DNA of 64,000 nucleotides. Source: Micromonospora nigra. Its GTDB lineage: Bacteria > Actinomycetota > Actinomycetes > Mycobacteriales > Micromonosporaceae. The stretch covers positions 1-64,000 of the forward strand of contig NZ_FMHT01000003.1 of assembly GCF_900091585.1 (NCBI RefSeq). The letters run 5' to 3'. Every line of letters starts with the position of its first letter. The stretch's first letter is position 1. Position numbers and translations under genes: made by a program. Below, in pieces: positions 52,565 through 63,288 of this stretch. The notes below the pieces were generated by a model. The model was not told the DNA's origin. It made no database searches and saw only the letters and a program-made list of their open reading frames with translations.

Positions 52565-52937
52565 CGGAGGCCGGCACGGCACGGTCCCGGACCACGTCCG
52601 GGCCGGAACCACCCACCGCAGGCCCCTCTCCGTGGGCGATTCGCGGACCCCGCCCGGCCGGTCGACCACCTCGCGTCACACGCGCCGCCGGCGGCGATCC
52701 GTGGGCGGCGTCGGACAACCGTCGGGGTTCACCCGGGCGCCGTCAGGGGCGTTGACACCACCCGGGCGACCAACGACACTGGCGCGGCTCGATGAGGCCG
52801 CCCGTCGCCCCGCACGGGCGACCGCCCGCCCCCGCGCGGGTGTGCCGGGCCGCAGGTCGCCGGCTGGCAGGGACGCCGGGCGACGCGTCCGTCGACCCGA
52901 CCGAGAATCCGCCGACCCCGGCCGAGAAGGAGTCGCC

Positions 52938-54146
52938 ATGAGGATCACCGACGCCCGGGTGGTGGTCACCTGCCCCGGCCGGAACTTCGTCACCCTCAAG
53001 ATCGTGACCGACGAGGGGGTGACCGGGGTCGGCGACGCCACCCTCAACGGCCGGGAACTCGCCGTCGCCAGCTACCTGACCGAGCATGTGGTGCCGCTGC
53101 TGATCGGCCGCGACCCGGCGCGCATCGAGGACACCTGGCAGTACCTCTACCGCGGGGCGTACTGGCGGCGGGGACCGGTGACGATGAGCGCCATCGCGGC
53201 CGTGGACACCGCGCTGTGGGACATCAAGGGCAAGGTCGCGGGGCTGCCGGTGTACCAGCTGCTCGGCGGGCGCAGCCGCGACGGCGTGACGGTCTACGGG
53301 CACGCCAACGCGGCCACGGTGGAGGAGGTGCTCGCCGAGGTGGCGCGGTACGCCGACCTCGGCTACCGGGCGGTACGCGTGCAGGTCGGGGTTCCGGGGC
53401 TGGCCGCCACCTACGGCGTGGGTCGCGACCGGCTGTTCTACGAGCCGGCCGACGCGGCCGTGCCCACCGAGACGGTGTGGAACACCGAGCGGTACCTGCA
53501 CCACGTGCCGTCGGTCTTCGCCCGCGTCCGCAGCGAGTTCGGGCCCGAGCTGAAGCTGCTGCACGACGTGCACCACCGGCTCACCCCGATCGAGGCCGCG
53601 CGGCTGGGCAAGGCACTGGAGCCGTACGCGCTGACCTGGCTGGAGGACCCGGTGCCGGCCGAGTTGCAGGAGGGTTTCCGGCTGATCCGGCAGCACACCA
53701 CCACCCCGATCGCCGTCGGGGAGGTGTTCAACACCGTCTGGGACTGCCAGCAGCTCATCACCGAGCAACTCATCGACTACGTGCGGACCACGGTGGTGCA
53801 CGCCGGAGGCATCACCCACCTGCGGCGCATCTTCGACCTGGCGCACCTCTACCACGTACGCAGCGGGTCGCACGGCGCCACCGACCTGTCGCCGGTCTGC
53901 ATGGCGGCGGCGCTGCACGTGGACGTGTCCATCCCGAACTTCGGTCTGCAGGAGTACATGCGGCACACCCCGGAGACCGACCAGGTGTTCCCGCACTCGT
54001 ACCGGTTCGCCGACGGTCTGCTGCACCCGTCGGAGGAACCGGGGCTCGGCGTCGACGTCGACGAGGAACTGGCGGCGCGCTACCCGTACCGGCCGGCGGC
54101 GCTGCCGGTCAACCGGCTGGAGGACGGCTCGATGCACCACTGGTGA
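52938..54146 (+). CDS. Mannonate dehydratase-family enolase-superfamily protein (ManD/RspA type)
   Basis: 402 residues, the exact size of the ManD group. The enolase-superfamily metal ligands lie in HDVHHRL (Asp), WLEDPVP (Glu) and GEVFN (Glu). The capping domain holds [20 protein letters not shown], and [19 protein letters not shown] is typical of ManD/RspA. These enzymes dehydrate D-mannonate to 2-keto-3-deoxygluconate or act slowly on related sugar acids, so the true substrate is uncertain. ATG at 52938 has GAGAAGGAG upstream. It is divergent from the arabinose operon and may share its LacI-type control. A convergent hairpin follows. Confidence 0.88.
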   Translation: MRITDARVVVTCPGRNFVTLKIVTDEGVTGVGDATLNGRELAVASYLTEHVVPLLIGRDPARIEDTWQYLYRGAYWRRGPVTMSAIAAVDTALWDIKGKVAGLPVYQLLGGRSRDGVTVYGHANAATVEEVLAEVARYADLGYRAVRVQVGVPGLAATYGVGRDRLFYEPADAAVPTETVWNTERYLHHVPSVFARVRSEFGPELKLLHDVHHRLTPIEAARLGKALEPYALTWLEDPVPAELQEGFRLIRQHTTTPIAVGEVFNTVWDCQQLITEQLIDYVRTTVVHAGGITHLRRIFDLAHLYHVRSGSHGATDLSPVCMAAALHVDVSIPNFGLQEYMRHTPETDQVFPHSYRFADGLLHPSEEPGLGVDVDEELAARYPYRPAALPVNRLEDGSMHHW

Positions 54147-54154
54147 GCGGCACG

Positions 54155-54191
54155 CCGGTGCCCGGCACGCGACCTGCGTGCCGGGCACCGG
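54155..54191. terminator. Bidirectional terminator between the manD-like and GH10 genes
   Basis: A perfect 16-bp stem (54155-54170 with 54176-54191) and the loop GACCT, between convergent genes. Confidence 0.88.
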
Positions 54192-54198
54192 GGTCAGG

Positions 54199-55790
<1,592 letters not shown>

Positions 55791-55793
55791 ACA

Positions 55794-56834
55794 TCAACGC
55801 GAGCCGGCTGGCGGTTTTTCCGGAAATCCGGCGGGGGCGGCCCCGGCCGGCCCGACCAGGCCGGCAAGCCAGCGTAGTTGCCGCCGGACGTGCACGGCCT
55901 CGCCGCCCTCGTGCTGGTTGAACGGGTACACGTGGATGTCCCGCGCGGGCGGGACGGACCGCCCGTTGCCGGCACCGTACTGGTTGTAGGCCGCGAAGGT
56001 GGTGCTCGGTGGGCACACCGTGTCGCGCAGGCCGACGCCGAAGTGCGCCGGCGCGGTGGCCCGGCGCGCGAAGAGCACGCCGTCGACGTAGGACAGCGTC
56101 CGGCGTACCCGGACCTCCGCCTCCCGGTCGACGGCGAGGTAGCGGGCGATCTCGCCGTACGGGTCGGCGTCGGTGATCTCGATGGCCCGCTGGACGTGGC
56201 AGAGGAACGGGGCCGTGGTGAGCACCGCGGCGAGGTCGGGCACCAGTCCCGCCACCGCGAGGGCCAGCCCGCCACCCTGACTGTTCCCCGCCACCACCAC
56301 CCGGGCCGGGTCCACTCCGGGCAGGGTGCGGACGGCGTCGACCGCCCGCACGGCGTCGGCGACCAGCCGGCGGTAGTAGTACCGGGCCGGATCGAGGATG
56401 CCCCGGGTCACCGGCGCCGGTCCGCCCGGCCCGCCGTGCGGGTCGGGGGTGTCACCCGCCCCGTAGAGACCCGCCTGGCCCCGCGCGTCCATCAACAGGT
56501 GCGCGTAACCGGCGACCGGCCAGGTCAGCCGCTCGTGCGGCAGTCCCCGACCGCGCCCGTAACCGACGTACTCGACCACCGCCGGCAGCGATCCGGCGGC
56601 TCCCGCCGGACGGGTGTACCAGGCCCGCACCGGCTCGCCGTCGTAACCGGCGAAGGTCACGTCCCAGCTCTCGACCAGACGCAGGTCGGTCGGCTCGGGA
56701 CGGACGTCGACGAGCACCGGCGCGGCGGCGGCCGCCCGCAGGGTCGCCCGCCAGAACGCGTCGAAGTCGTCCGGCTCGGTGACGGCCGGGCGGTAGCCAC
56801 GCAGCTCGGCAAGGGGCAGGTCGAACAGGGCCAC
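55794..56834 (-). CDS. CE7-family acetyl xylan esterase (cephalosporin-C deacetylase-like)
   Basis: 346 residues. The family has the nucleophile in GNSQGG (Ser185), the Asp in LRDTVCPPST and the His in NQHEGG, with the RGQ motif also present (DARGQAGLYG, about 117-126). The protein begins VALFDLPLAELRGYRP and has no signal peptide, so it acts in the cytosol on imported acetylated oligosaccharides. GTG at 56834 has GAGGTG upstream. It is divergent from the GH3-transporter operon and carries the element TTCCGGAAGTTTCGG 67 bp upstream, which is repeated before the GH3 gene. Confidence 0.93.
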   Translation of the reverse strand: MALFDLPLAELRGYRPAVTEPDDFDAFWRATLRAAAAAPVLVDVRPEPTDLRLVESWDVTFAGYDGEPVRAWYTRPAGAAGSLPAVVEYVGYGRGRGLPHERLTWPVAGYAHLLMDARGQAGLYGAGDTPDPHGGPGGPAPVTRGILDPARYYYRRLVADAVRAVDAVRTLPGVDPARVVVAGNSQGGGLALAVAGLVPDLAAVLTTAPFLCHVQRAIEITDADPYGEIARYLAVDREAEVRVRRTLSYVDGVLFARRATAPAHFGVGLRDTVCPPSTTFAAYNQYGAGNGRSVPPARDIHVYPFNQHEGGEAVHVRRQLRWLAGLVGPAGAAPAGFPEKPPAGSR

Positions 56835-57176
56835 GGCACACCTCACCGCCACGCACGCGCCGGCCGGCGGCGAGCCCTCAGCCCGACTGTCGGTCGGTGG
56901 TTCCGGAAGTTTCGGTGGACCATAGCACGCGGGACGGGCTCCGCTATCACGTCGTTCGATGGCTGGCAGCGCGCGGACAGGGGATCCTCGCCCGCGCCGG
57001 CCGCGATTCCCACGCGGCCACGACCGACCTGACGCACCCTTGACACGCCCTGCGACGGCCCATAGTTTCCCCGAAACAGATCCGCTCGCACTTCCGGAAG
57101 TTCCGGAGCGCGAGCGTGGTCGCCAGGTCGGGGCGTCCACCGGGGACGATCACAGGTCCGACCGGAGAGGTCCGGC
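56835..57176. promoter_or_regulatory. 342-bp divergent promoter region with paired TTCCGGAAGTT elements
   Basis: TTCCGGAAGTTTCGG (56901-56915) and TTCCGGAAGTTCCGG (57092-57106) differ by one base. They lie about 67 and 71 bp before the two divergent start codons. A third element, GTTTCCCCGAAAC (57065-57077), is an inverted repeat sharing the GAAAC half. No gene is seen between. Confidence 0.75.
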
Positions 57177-59606
57177 ATGACAAGTCAGGTGCCCGTCGAC
57201 AACCGCCCGACCGTCCGCGACATCCCGCCGTGGCGTGACCCGCAGCGGTGTCCCGCCGAGCGCGCCGACGCGCTCATCGCGGTGATGACGCTGGAGGAGA
57301 AACTCGCCCAGCTCGTCGGCGTGTGGGTGGGCGCGGACGCCTCGGGCGCGGGCGTGGCCCCCCATCAGCACGACATGGTCGACGCCGCCCCCGACCTCGA
57401 CGCCGTGATCCGGCACGGGTTGGGGCAGCTGACCCGCCCGTTCGGCACCGCGCCCGTCGACCCCGTCGCCGGGGCCCGGTCCCTCGCCGCCTCCCAGGCG
57501 CGGATCGTCGCGGCCAGCCGGTTCGGGATCCCCGCCCAGGTGCACGAGGAGTGCCTGACCGGCTTCGCCGCCTGGCGTGCCACCGTCTACCCGGCCCCGT
57601 TGGCCTGGGGTGCCGCCTTCGACCCGGAACTGGTCGAGCAGATGGCCGCCCGGATCGGCCGGTCCATGCGGGCCGCCGGGGTCCACCAGGGCCTGGCACC
57701 GGTGCTCGACGTGACCCGCGACTACCGCTGGGGCCGCACCGAGGAGACGATCGGCGAGGACCCGTACCTGGTGGGCACGGTCGGGGCGGCGTACGTACGC
57801 GGTCTGGAGCGGGCCGGCGTCGTCGCCACCCTGAAACACTTCGCCGGCTACTCGGCCTCCCGCGGCGGACGGAACCTGGCCCCGGTGTCCATGGGTGCCA
57901 GGGAACTCGCCGACGTCGTGCTGCCGCCGTTCGAGATGGCTCTGCGCCTGGGCGGTGCCCGGTCGGTGATGAACTCCTACGCCGAGATCGACGGCGTGCC
58001 GGTGGCCGCCGACAAGGCCCTGCTCACCCGCCTGTTGCGGCAGCACTGGGGGTTCACCGGGACGGTGGTGGCCGACTACTTCTCGGTGCGGTTCCTACAG
58101 ACCCTGCACGGGCTCGCCGACGGGCCGGCGGAGGCAGCCGGGCTGGCCCTGCGGGCCGGCATCGACGTCGAACTGCCCACCGTCGACGCGTTCGGCGAAC
58201 CGTTGCGGGCGGCGGTCCGCTCCGGCGCGGTCGACGAGGATCTCGTCGACCGGGCCCTGCACCGGGTCCTCGTGCAGAAGGCCGAACTGGGGCTGCTCGA
58301 CGAGGACTGGGACGCGCTGCCCGCCGGGGCGGAACGGCTCGACCTCGACGACGAGACCGGCCGGCAGGTGGCGCTGCGGCTGGCCCGACAGTCGGTCGTC
58401 CTGCTGCGCAACACCGGCGGGCTGCTGCCCCTGGCCGGCGACCTGCGGGTCGCGCTGGTCGGGCCCGTCGCGGACGACCCCCTGGCGCTGCTCGGCTGCT
58501 ACTCCTTCCCGCTGCACGTGGGCGTGCAGCACCCCGCGCACGGCATCGGCGTGGAGATCCCCTCGCTGCGCGCGGCCCTGACCGCGCGGCTGCCCACCCT
58601 GACCCACGCTCCGGGCTGCCCGGTCACCGGCGAGGACACCTCCGGCTTCGCCGCGGCGGTCGAGGCCGCCCGCGCCGCCGACGTGTGCGTCCTCGCCGTC
58701 GGCGACCGGGCCGGCCTGTTCGGCCGCGGCACCTCCGGGGAGGGCTGCGACGTCGCCGACCTGCGCCTGCCCGGGGTGCAGGGCGACCTGGCCCGCGCCG
58801 TGCTGGCCACCGGCACCCCGGTGGTCCTGGTCCTGCTGGCCGGGCGGCCGTACGCGCTCGGCGCGGAGTTCGACCGGGCCGCCGCCGTGGTGCAGGCGTT
58901 CTTCCCCGGGCAGTGCGGCGGCCGGGCGCTGGCCGAGGTGCTCACCGGGGCGGTCGAGGTGTCCGGGCGGCTGCCCGTCAGCGTCCCCCGCGACGCCGGG
59001 GGCCTGCCCGCCACCTACCTCTCCCCCGTTCTGGGCCACCGCACCCAGGTGTCGTCCGTCGACCCCACGGCCGCGTTCCCCTTCGGGCACGGGCTGAGCT
59101 ACACGACGTTCGACTGGACCGACGCCACCGTCGTCGGCGGTGCCGCCGGGGTCGCCGCGCCGTGGCCCGTCGACGGCGCGGTGGAGGCGGCGGTGACCGT
59201 GCGCAACACCGGCCGCCGGGACGGCACCGAGGTGGTCCAGCTCTACCTGCACGACCCGGTCGCGCAGACCACGAGACCGGTGGTCCGGCTGGTCGGCTAC
59301 GCGCGGGTGCCGCTGCCGGCGGGCACGGCCGCCCGGGTCACCTTCACCGTGCCCGCCGACGTCACCTCGTTCACCGGCCTGCGGGGACGGCGGATCGTCG
59401 AGCCGGGCGACGTCGAGCTGCGGCTGTGCCGGTCCAGCGCCGACCCGGTCGCCACGCTGCGGCTGCGGCTGGTCGGCGCGGAACGGGAGGTCGGCCACGA
59501 CCGCGAGCTGCTGACCCGGGTACGGGTGGAACCGGCCGTCGGGACCGGCGCGCCGGCCGGTCCCGCTCTGGTGGACGGCGTGGCCGGCGGGGGCGGGCCG
59601 CGATGA
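57177..59606 (+). CDS. GH3 beta-glycosidase (xylosidase/glucosidase)
   Basis: 809 residues. The N-terminal barrel has the catalytic-domain motif KHFAGYSASRGGRN and the nucleophile Asp300 in GTVVADYFSV. The (alpha/beta)6 sandwich begins near residue 395 (RQSVVLLRNTGGLLPL) and includes a GRGTSGEGCDVADLRL loop. A C-terminal fibronectin-like domain (about 660-770) carries TVRNTGRRDGTEVVQLYL. No signal peptide is present, so it hydrolyses imported oligosaccharides in the cytosol; next to GH39 and CE7 genes, xylo-oligosaccharides are most likely. ATG at 57177 has GAGAGGTCCGGC upstream. It starts an operon, overlapping the permease start as ATGA. Confidence 0.95.
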   Translation: MTSQVPVDNRPTVRDIPPWRDPQRCPAERADALIAVMTLEEKLAQLVGVWVGADASGAGVAPHQHDMVDAAPDLDAVIRHGLGQLTRPFGTAPVDPVAGARSLAASQARIVAASRFGIPAQVHEECLTGFAAWRATVYPAPLAWGAAFDPELVEQMAARIGRSMRAAGVHQGLAPVLDVTRDYRWGRTEETIGEDPYLVGTVGAAYVRGLERAGVVATLKHFAGYSASRGGRNLAPVSMGARELADVVLPPFEMALRLGGARSVMNSYAEIDGVPVAADKALLTRLLRQHWGFTGTVVADYFSVRFLQTLHGLADGPAEAAGLALRAGIDVELPTVDAFGEPLRAAVRSGAVDEDLVDRALHRVLVQKAELGLLDEDWDALPAGAERLDLDDETGRQVALRLARQSVVLLRNTGGLLPLAGDLRVALVGPVADDPLALLGCYSFPLHVGVQHPAHGIGVEIPSLRAALTARLPTLTHAPGCPVTGEDTSGFAAAVEAARAADVCVLAVGDRAGLFGRGTSGEGCDVADLRLPGVQGDLARAVLATGTPVVLVLLAGRPYALGAEFDRAAAVVQAFFPGQCGGRALAEVLTGAVEVSGRLPVSVPRDAGGLPATYLSPVLGHRTQVSSVDPTAAFPFGHGLSYTTFDWTDATVVGGAAGVAAPWPVDGAVEAAVTVRNTGRRDGTEVVQLYLHDPVAQTTRPVVRLVGYARVPLPAGTAARVTFTVPADVTSFTGLRGRRIVEPGDVELRLCRSSADPVATLRLRLVGAEREVGHDRELLTRVRVEPAVGTGAPAGPALVDGVAGGGGPR

Positions 59607-60586
59607 GCGTGACCGGCGCACCGGCGCCCGTGACCCGCGTGGCCCCGCCCCCCACCCCGGCGACGCCGCGACGGCGACGCTCCGGTCGCACCTGGCGGCA
59701 GGCACTGCGCCGGGACTGGCAGCTGTACTCGCTCGCCGTGCTGCCGCTGCTGTTCTTCGTGGTGTTCCGCTACCTGCCGATGGCCGGCAACATCATCGCG
59801 TTCCGCCGCTTCACCCCGGGCGGGAGCATCTTCGGCGAGCAGTGGGTGGGCCTGCGGTACGTGCGGCTGTTCCTGGCCGACCCCACGTTCTGGGAGGTGT
59901 TCACCAACACCCTCGTGCTGGGGGCGCTGACGCTGCTGTTCTGCTTCCCGCTGCCGATCGTGCTGGCCCTGCTGCTCAACGAGGTGCGCACCCGGCGACT
60001 CAAGCGGTTCGTGCAGTCCGTGTCCTACCTGCCGCACTTCCTGTCCATCGTGATCGTGGCGGCCATGGTGATGCAGCTGGTGTCCGTGGACGGGACGGTG
60101 AACCAGATCGTCGTCGCGTTCGGCGGTGACCCGGTGCCGTTCCTGCAACGACCCGAGTGGTTCCGGACCATCTACGTCTCCTCGGAGGTGTGGCAGACGG
60201 TCGGCTGGGGCACGATCCTCTACCTCGCCGCGCTCACCACCATCGACGAGGACCTGTACGAGGCGGCGCGCATCGACGGGGCCAACCGCTGGCGACAGAC
60301 CTGGCACGTGACCCTGCCCGGCATCCGCCCGACCATGGTGACCCTGCTGATCCTCAACATCGGCACGTTCCTGGCCGTCGGGTTCGAGAAGATCCTGCTG
60401 CTGTACAACCCGCTGACCTACCCGACCGCCGACGTGATCTCCACGTACCTGTTCCGGATGGGCTTCGGGTCCAGCAACTTCAGCTACGCCGCCGCGATCG
60501 GGCTGTTCGAGGCGGTGATCGGGCTGATCCTGGTGCTGTCGGCGAACCTGATCGCCCGGCGCACGGTGGGCACGAGCCTGTGGTGA
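59603..60586 (+). CDS. ABC oligosaccharide permease, LplB type
   Basis: 327 residues with six membrane segments after an Arg-rich cytoplasmic leader (1-35). The opening hydrophobic stretch LYSLAVLPLLFFVVFRYLPM is followed by FRRFTPGGSIFGEQWVGL, as in LplB. The coupling motif is EAARIDGANRWRQTWHVTLPGI (about 219-240). It pairs with the YtcP-like permease and the LplA-like lipoprotein downstream to import oligosaccharides; an ATPase gene is absent, so a shared MsiK-type ATPase is expected. ATG at 59603 overlaps the GH3 stop. Confidence 0.93.
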   Translation: MSVTGAPAPVTRVAPPPTPATPRRRRSGRTWRQALRRDWQLYSLAVLPLLFFVVFRYLPMAGNIIAFRRFTPGGSIFGEQWVGLRYVRLFLADPTFWEVFTNTLVLGALTLLFCFPLPIVLALLLNEVRTRRLKRFVQSVSYLPHFLSIVIVAAMVMQLVSVDGTVNQIVVAFGGDPVPFLQRPEWFRTIYVSSEVWQTVGWGTILYLAALTTIDEDLYEAARIDGANRWRQTWHVTLPGIRPTMVTLLILNIGTFLAVGFEKILLLYNPLTYPTADVISTYLFRMGFGSSNFSYAAAIGLFEAVIGLILVLSANLIARRTVGTSLW

Positions 60587-61521
60587 CCGTCGACGCGCCC
60601 GCGCGCAACGCCACCGGCGGCCGGCCGCCCACCCGTCGGCGGCGCGGCATCCGGCAGACCCGCGGTTACCGGGTGTTCCAGGTCGTCAACGCGGCCGTCC
60701 TGACCGGAGTCGTCGTGCTGACGTTGTACCCGTTCGTCAACATCGTGGCCCGCTCGCTCAGCGAGGAGGCCCACATCATCGCCGGCGAGGTCAGCCTGGT
60801 GCCGCGCGGGTTCAACCTGGACACCTACCGCCTGGTGATGTCCGACTCGCTGTTCTGGACGAACTACCGCAACACCGTCGTCTACACGGTCGTCGCCACG
60901 CTCATCTCGATCGTGCTGACCACCTGCTACGCGTACGTGCTGTCGAAGAAACAGCTCAAGGGCCGCACCGCGCTGGTCGGCATCGCCGTGTTCACCATGT
61001 TCTTCTCCGGCGGGCTGATCCCCAACTACGTGCTGGTCACCAGCCTCGGCATGAAGAACAGCGTCTGGGCCATCGCGGTGCCCAACGCGATCAACGTGTT
61101 CAACCTGCTGGTGATGAAGGCGTTCTTCGAGAGCCTGCCCGTCGAGTTGGAGGAGGCCGCCGCCGTCGACGGGCTGAACACGTACGGCACGCTGCTGCGG
61201 ATCGTGCTGCCGCTGTCGAAGGCCATCGTCGCCACCATGGTGCTGTTCTACGCCGTCGCCTTCTGGAACTCGTGGTTCGCCGCGTTCCTCTACCTCGACC
61301 GGCAGGAACTGTGGCCGGTGACCGTGTACCTGCGCAACCTCATCGCCGGTGCCACCGGCGCGGAGAACGTCGGGGCCGTCGCCGCGGCCGACGAGGTGCA
61401 GGCCGAGGCGACCCTCAAGGCGGTGACCATCGTGCTCACCACCCTGCCCATCCTCCTGGTGTACCCCTTCGTCCAGCGGTTCTTCGTCTCCGGCGTGATG
61501 CTCGGCGCGGTCAAGGGCTAA
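60583..61521 (+). CDS. ABC oligosaccharide permease, YtcP type
   Basis: 312 residues, six membrane segments. YPFVNIVARSLSEEAHIIAGEVSLVPRGFNLDTYRLV is the typical extracellular start of YtcP/LplC proteins. The EAA loop is EEAAAVDGLNTYGTLLRIVLPLS (about 188-210), and the C-terminus ends YPFVQRFFVSGVMLGAVKG, the family hallmark. GTG at 60583 overlaps the LplB-type stop (TGGTGACC). The protein forms the second half of the pore. Confidence 0.94.
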   Translation: MTVDAPARNATGGRPPTRRRRGIRQTRGYRVFQVVNAAVLTGVVVLTLYPFVNIVARSLSEEAHIIAGEVSLVPRGFNLDTYRLVMSDSLFWTNYRNTVVYTVVATLISIVLTTCYAYVLSKKQLKGRTALVGIAVFTMFFSGGLIPNYVLVTSLGMKNSVWAIAVPNAINVFNLLVMKAFFESLPVELEEAAAVDGLNTYGTLLRIVLPLSKAIVATMVLFYAVAFWNSWFAAFLYLDRQELWPVTVYLRNLIAGATGAENVGAVAAADEVQAEATLKAVTIVLTTLPILLVYPFVQRFFVSGVMLGAVKG

Positions 61522-61566
61522 CCCAGCGTGTCCACCCGTTCCCATCACCGAACCGAAAGGACCGCC

Positions 61567-63207
61567 ATGTTCCGCAGATCGTGGCGCCGCGTGTCGACAG
61601 CCACCGCCGCCCTGCTCGCCGTCACCACCCTCGCCGCCTGTAGCGACGACCCGTCCGACTCCCAGGACCTGTCGGGCAACCGGGTCGGCGCGATGGCCGA
61701 CTACGCCGCCGGTACGCAGTTCAGGGCCACCGAACCGGTGTCGTTCTCCATTCTGTACAACAACCACCCGAACTATCCGCTGAAGAACGACTGGCTGTTC
61801 TGGTCGGAGTTGAAGTCGCGGACCAACGTCACGCTCGAACCGGTCGCCGTGCCGCTGAGCGACTACGAACAGAAGCGCAGCCTGCTGGTCGGCGCGGGTG
61901 ACGCTCCGTACCTCATCCCGAAGACCTACCCCGGCCAGGAGGACACCTACGTCTCCTCCGGCGCGGTCCTGGCCGTCAGCGACCACCTCGACCTGATGCC
62001 GCACCTGCGGGACAGGATCTCGCGGTGGAACCTCAAGCCCGAGATCGACACGCTCCGCCAGGAGGACGGCAAGTTCTACCTGCTGCCCGGGCTGCACGAG
62101 AAGCCCTGGCACGACTACTCGCTGGCGGTACGCACCGACGTGCTCGACGAACTCGGGCTGGCCGTCCCGAGGACCTGGGACGACCTGTACACCGTGCTCA
62201 AGGCGATGAAGGCGAGGTATCCGGACACCTACCCGTTCTCGGACCGCTGGAGCAAGCCCAACCCCGGGGGCAACCTGCTGAACCTGCTGGCCGTGTCGTA
62301 CGGGCTGCAGGGCGCCGGCTGGAACTTCCAGCACACCAGTTGGAACGCCGAGACCGGGACGTTCGAGTACACCGGCGCCACCGAGAGGTACAAGCAGATG
62401 CTGCAGTACCTCAACAAACTCGTCACCGAGGGGCTGCTCGACCCGGAGAGCTTCACCCAGACCGACGACCAGGCCCGGCAGAAGCTCGCCAACGGCAAGT
62501 CCTTCGTCATCAGCGCGAACGCGCAGGTCGTGGTCAACGACTACCGGCCGGACCTGGCACAGACCAACCCCGCCGCGACGATTGCCAAGATCCCGCTGCC
62601 GATCGGCCCCGCCGGTGAGATCAACCCGGCCAGCCGGCTGGAGAACGGCATGATGATCTCCTCGAAGGCCCGCGAGGACAAGAACTTCGTCGCCATGATG
62701 CAGTTCATCGACTGGCTGTGGTATTCCGACGCCGGCCAGGAGTTCGCGAAGTGGGGCGTCGAGGGCACGACCTTCGTGCGGGACGCCGCCGGCAAGCCCA
62801 CGCTGGCCCCCGACGTCAACGTCATCGGTCTCAACCCCGACGCGCCCAAGCACCTGCAGAAGGACTTCGGCTTCTACAACGGGGTGTTCGCCTACGGCGG
62901 CAAGCCCGAGCTGGTGCAGGGGTTCTTCTCCGCCGAGGAGCAGCAGTTCCAACAGGTGATGAACGCCCGTACGCCGATCGCCGTGCCACCGCCGTACCCG
63001 TTCTCCGACGCCGAACGGGAGCAGGCGTCGCTGTGGGAGACGCCGCTGCGCGACCACGTCACCCAGGCGTCCCTGCAGTTCATCCTCGGCCAGCGCGACT
63101 TCGGCCGGTGGGACGCCTACCTGGCCGAACTGAAGGGCAAGAACCACGACGCCTACCTGGAGATGGTCCACAAGGCCCACGACCGCTACCGCAAGGCCAA
63201 CAGCTGA
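61567..63207 (+). CDS. Oligosaccharide-binding lipoprotein (LplA-like extracellular solute-binding protein)
   Basis: 546 residues, about the usual LplA length. Lipoprotein signal with Cys25 in TLAACSD. The mature two-domain binding fold includes ILYNNHPNYPLKNDW, SDYEQKRSLLVGAGDAPYLI, GLHEKPWHDYSLAVRTDVLDELGL and QFIDWLWYSDAGQEFAKWGVEG, typical of the DUF3502-lacking LplA group. It binds the oligosaccharide for the two permeases upstream; xylo-oligosaccharides are inferred from the neighbours. ATG at 61567 has GAAAGGACC upstream, 45 bp after the permease gene. A long perfect hairpin follows the stop and may stabilise this message. Confidence 0.94.
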   Translation: MFRRSWRRVSTATAALLAVTTLAACSDDPSDSQDLSGNRVGAMADYAAGTQFRATEPVSFSILYNNHPNYPLKNDWLFWSELKSRTNVTLEPVAVPLSDYEQKRSLLVGAGDAPYLIPKTYPGQEDTYVSSGAVLAVSDHLDLMPHLRDRISRWNLKPEIDTLRQEDGKFYLLPGLHEKPWHDYSLAVRTDVLDELGLAVPRTWDDLYTVLKAMKARYPDTYPFSDRWSKPNPGGNLLNLLAVSYGLQGAGWNFQHTSWNAETGTFEYTGATERYKQMLQYLNKLVTEGLLDPESFTQTDDQARQKLANGKSFVISANAQVVVNDYRPDLAQTNPAATIAKIPLPIGPAGEINPASRLENGMMISSKAREDKNFVAMMQFIDWLWYSDAGQEFAKWGVEGTTFVRDAAGKPTLAPDVNVIGLNPDAPKHLQKDFGFYNGVFAYGGKPELVQGFFSAEEQQFQQVMNARTPIAVPPPYPFSDAEREQASLWETPLRDHVTQASLQFILGQRDFGRWDAYLAELKGKNHDAYLEMVHKAHDRYRKANS

Positions 63208-63212
63208 CCGAC

Positions 63213-63248
63213 GCCGGTCCGGCGTGCCCCGGGGCACGCCGGACCGGC
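63213..63248. terminator. 36-bp perfect palindrome after the binding-protein gene
   Basis: 18-bp arms with no spacer (the loop would form from CCCCGGGG). It lies between the binding-protein stop (63207) and the GH39 start (63289), so it may act as a partial terminator or an mRNA 3'-end stabiliser within the operon. Confidence 0.75.
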
Positions 63249-63288
63249 CGGCCTTACCCGGACGACGCACCGAGCACGAGGGACGACG

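Larger units (their letters stand above)
52391..52937. other. 547-bp divergent promoter region between araB and the manD-like gene
   Basis: It contains the two near-identical LacI-type sites at 52422-52435 and 52551-52564, one near araB and one in the centre. The half nearer the manD-like gene (52600-52937) is G+C-rich with no clear operator or gene. Confidence 0.65.

Noticed and set aside
57248..60586. A 1112-codon open frame on the plus strand across the GH3 gene
   Set aside because: It is Arg/Ala/Gly-rich shadow translation of the GH3 gene in another frame. Only its last third, in the true permease frame, is coding.
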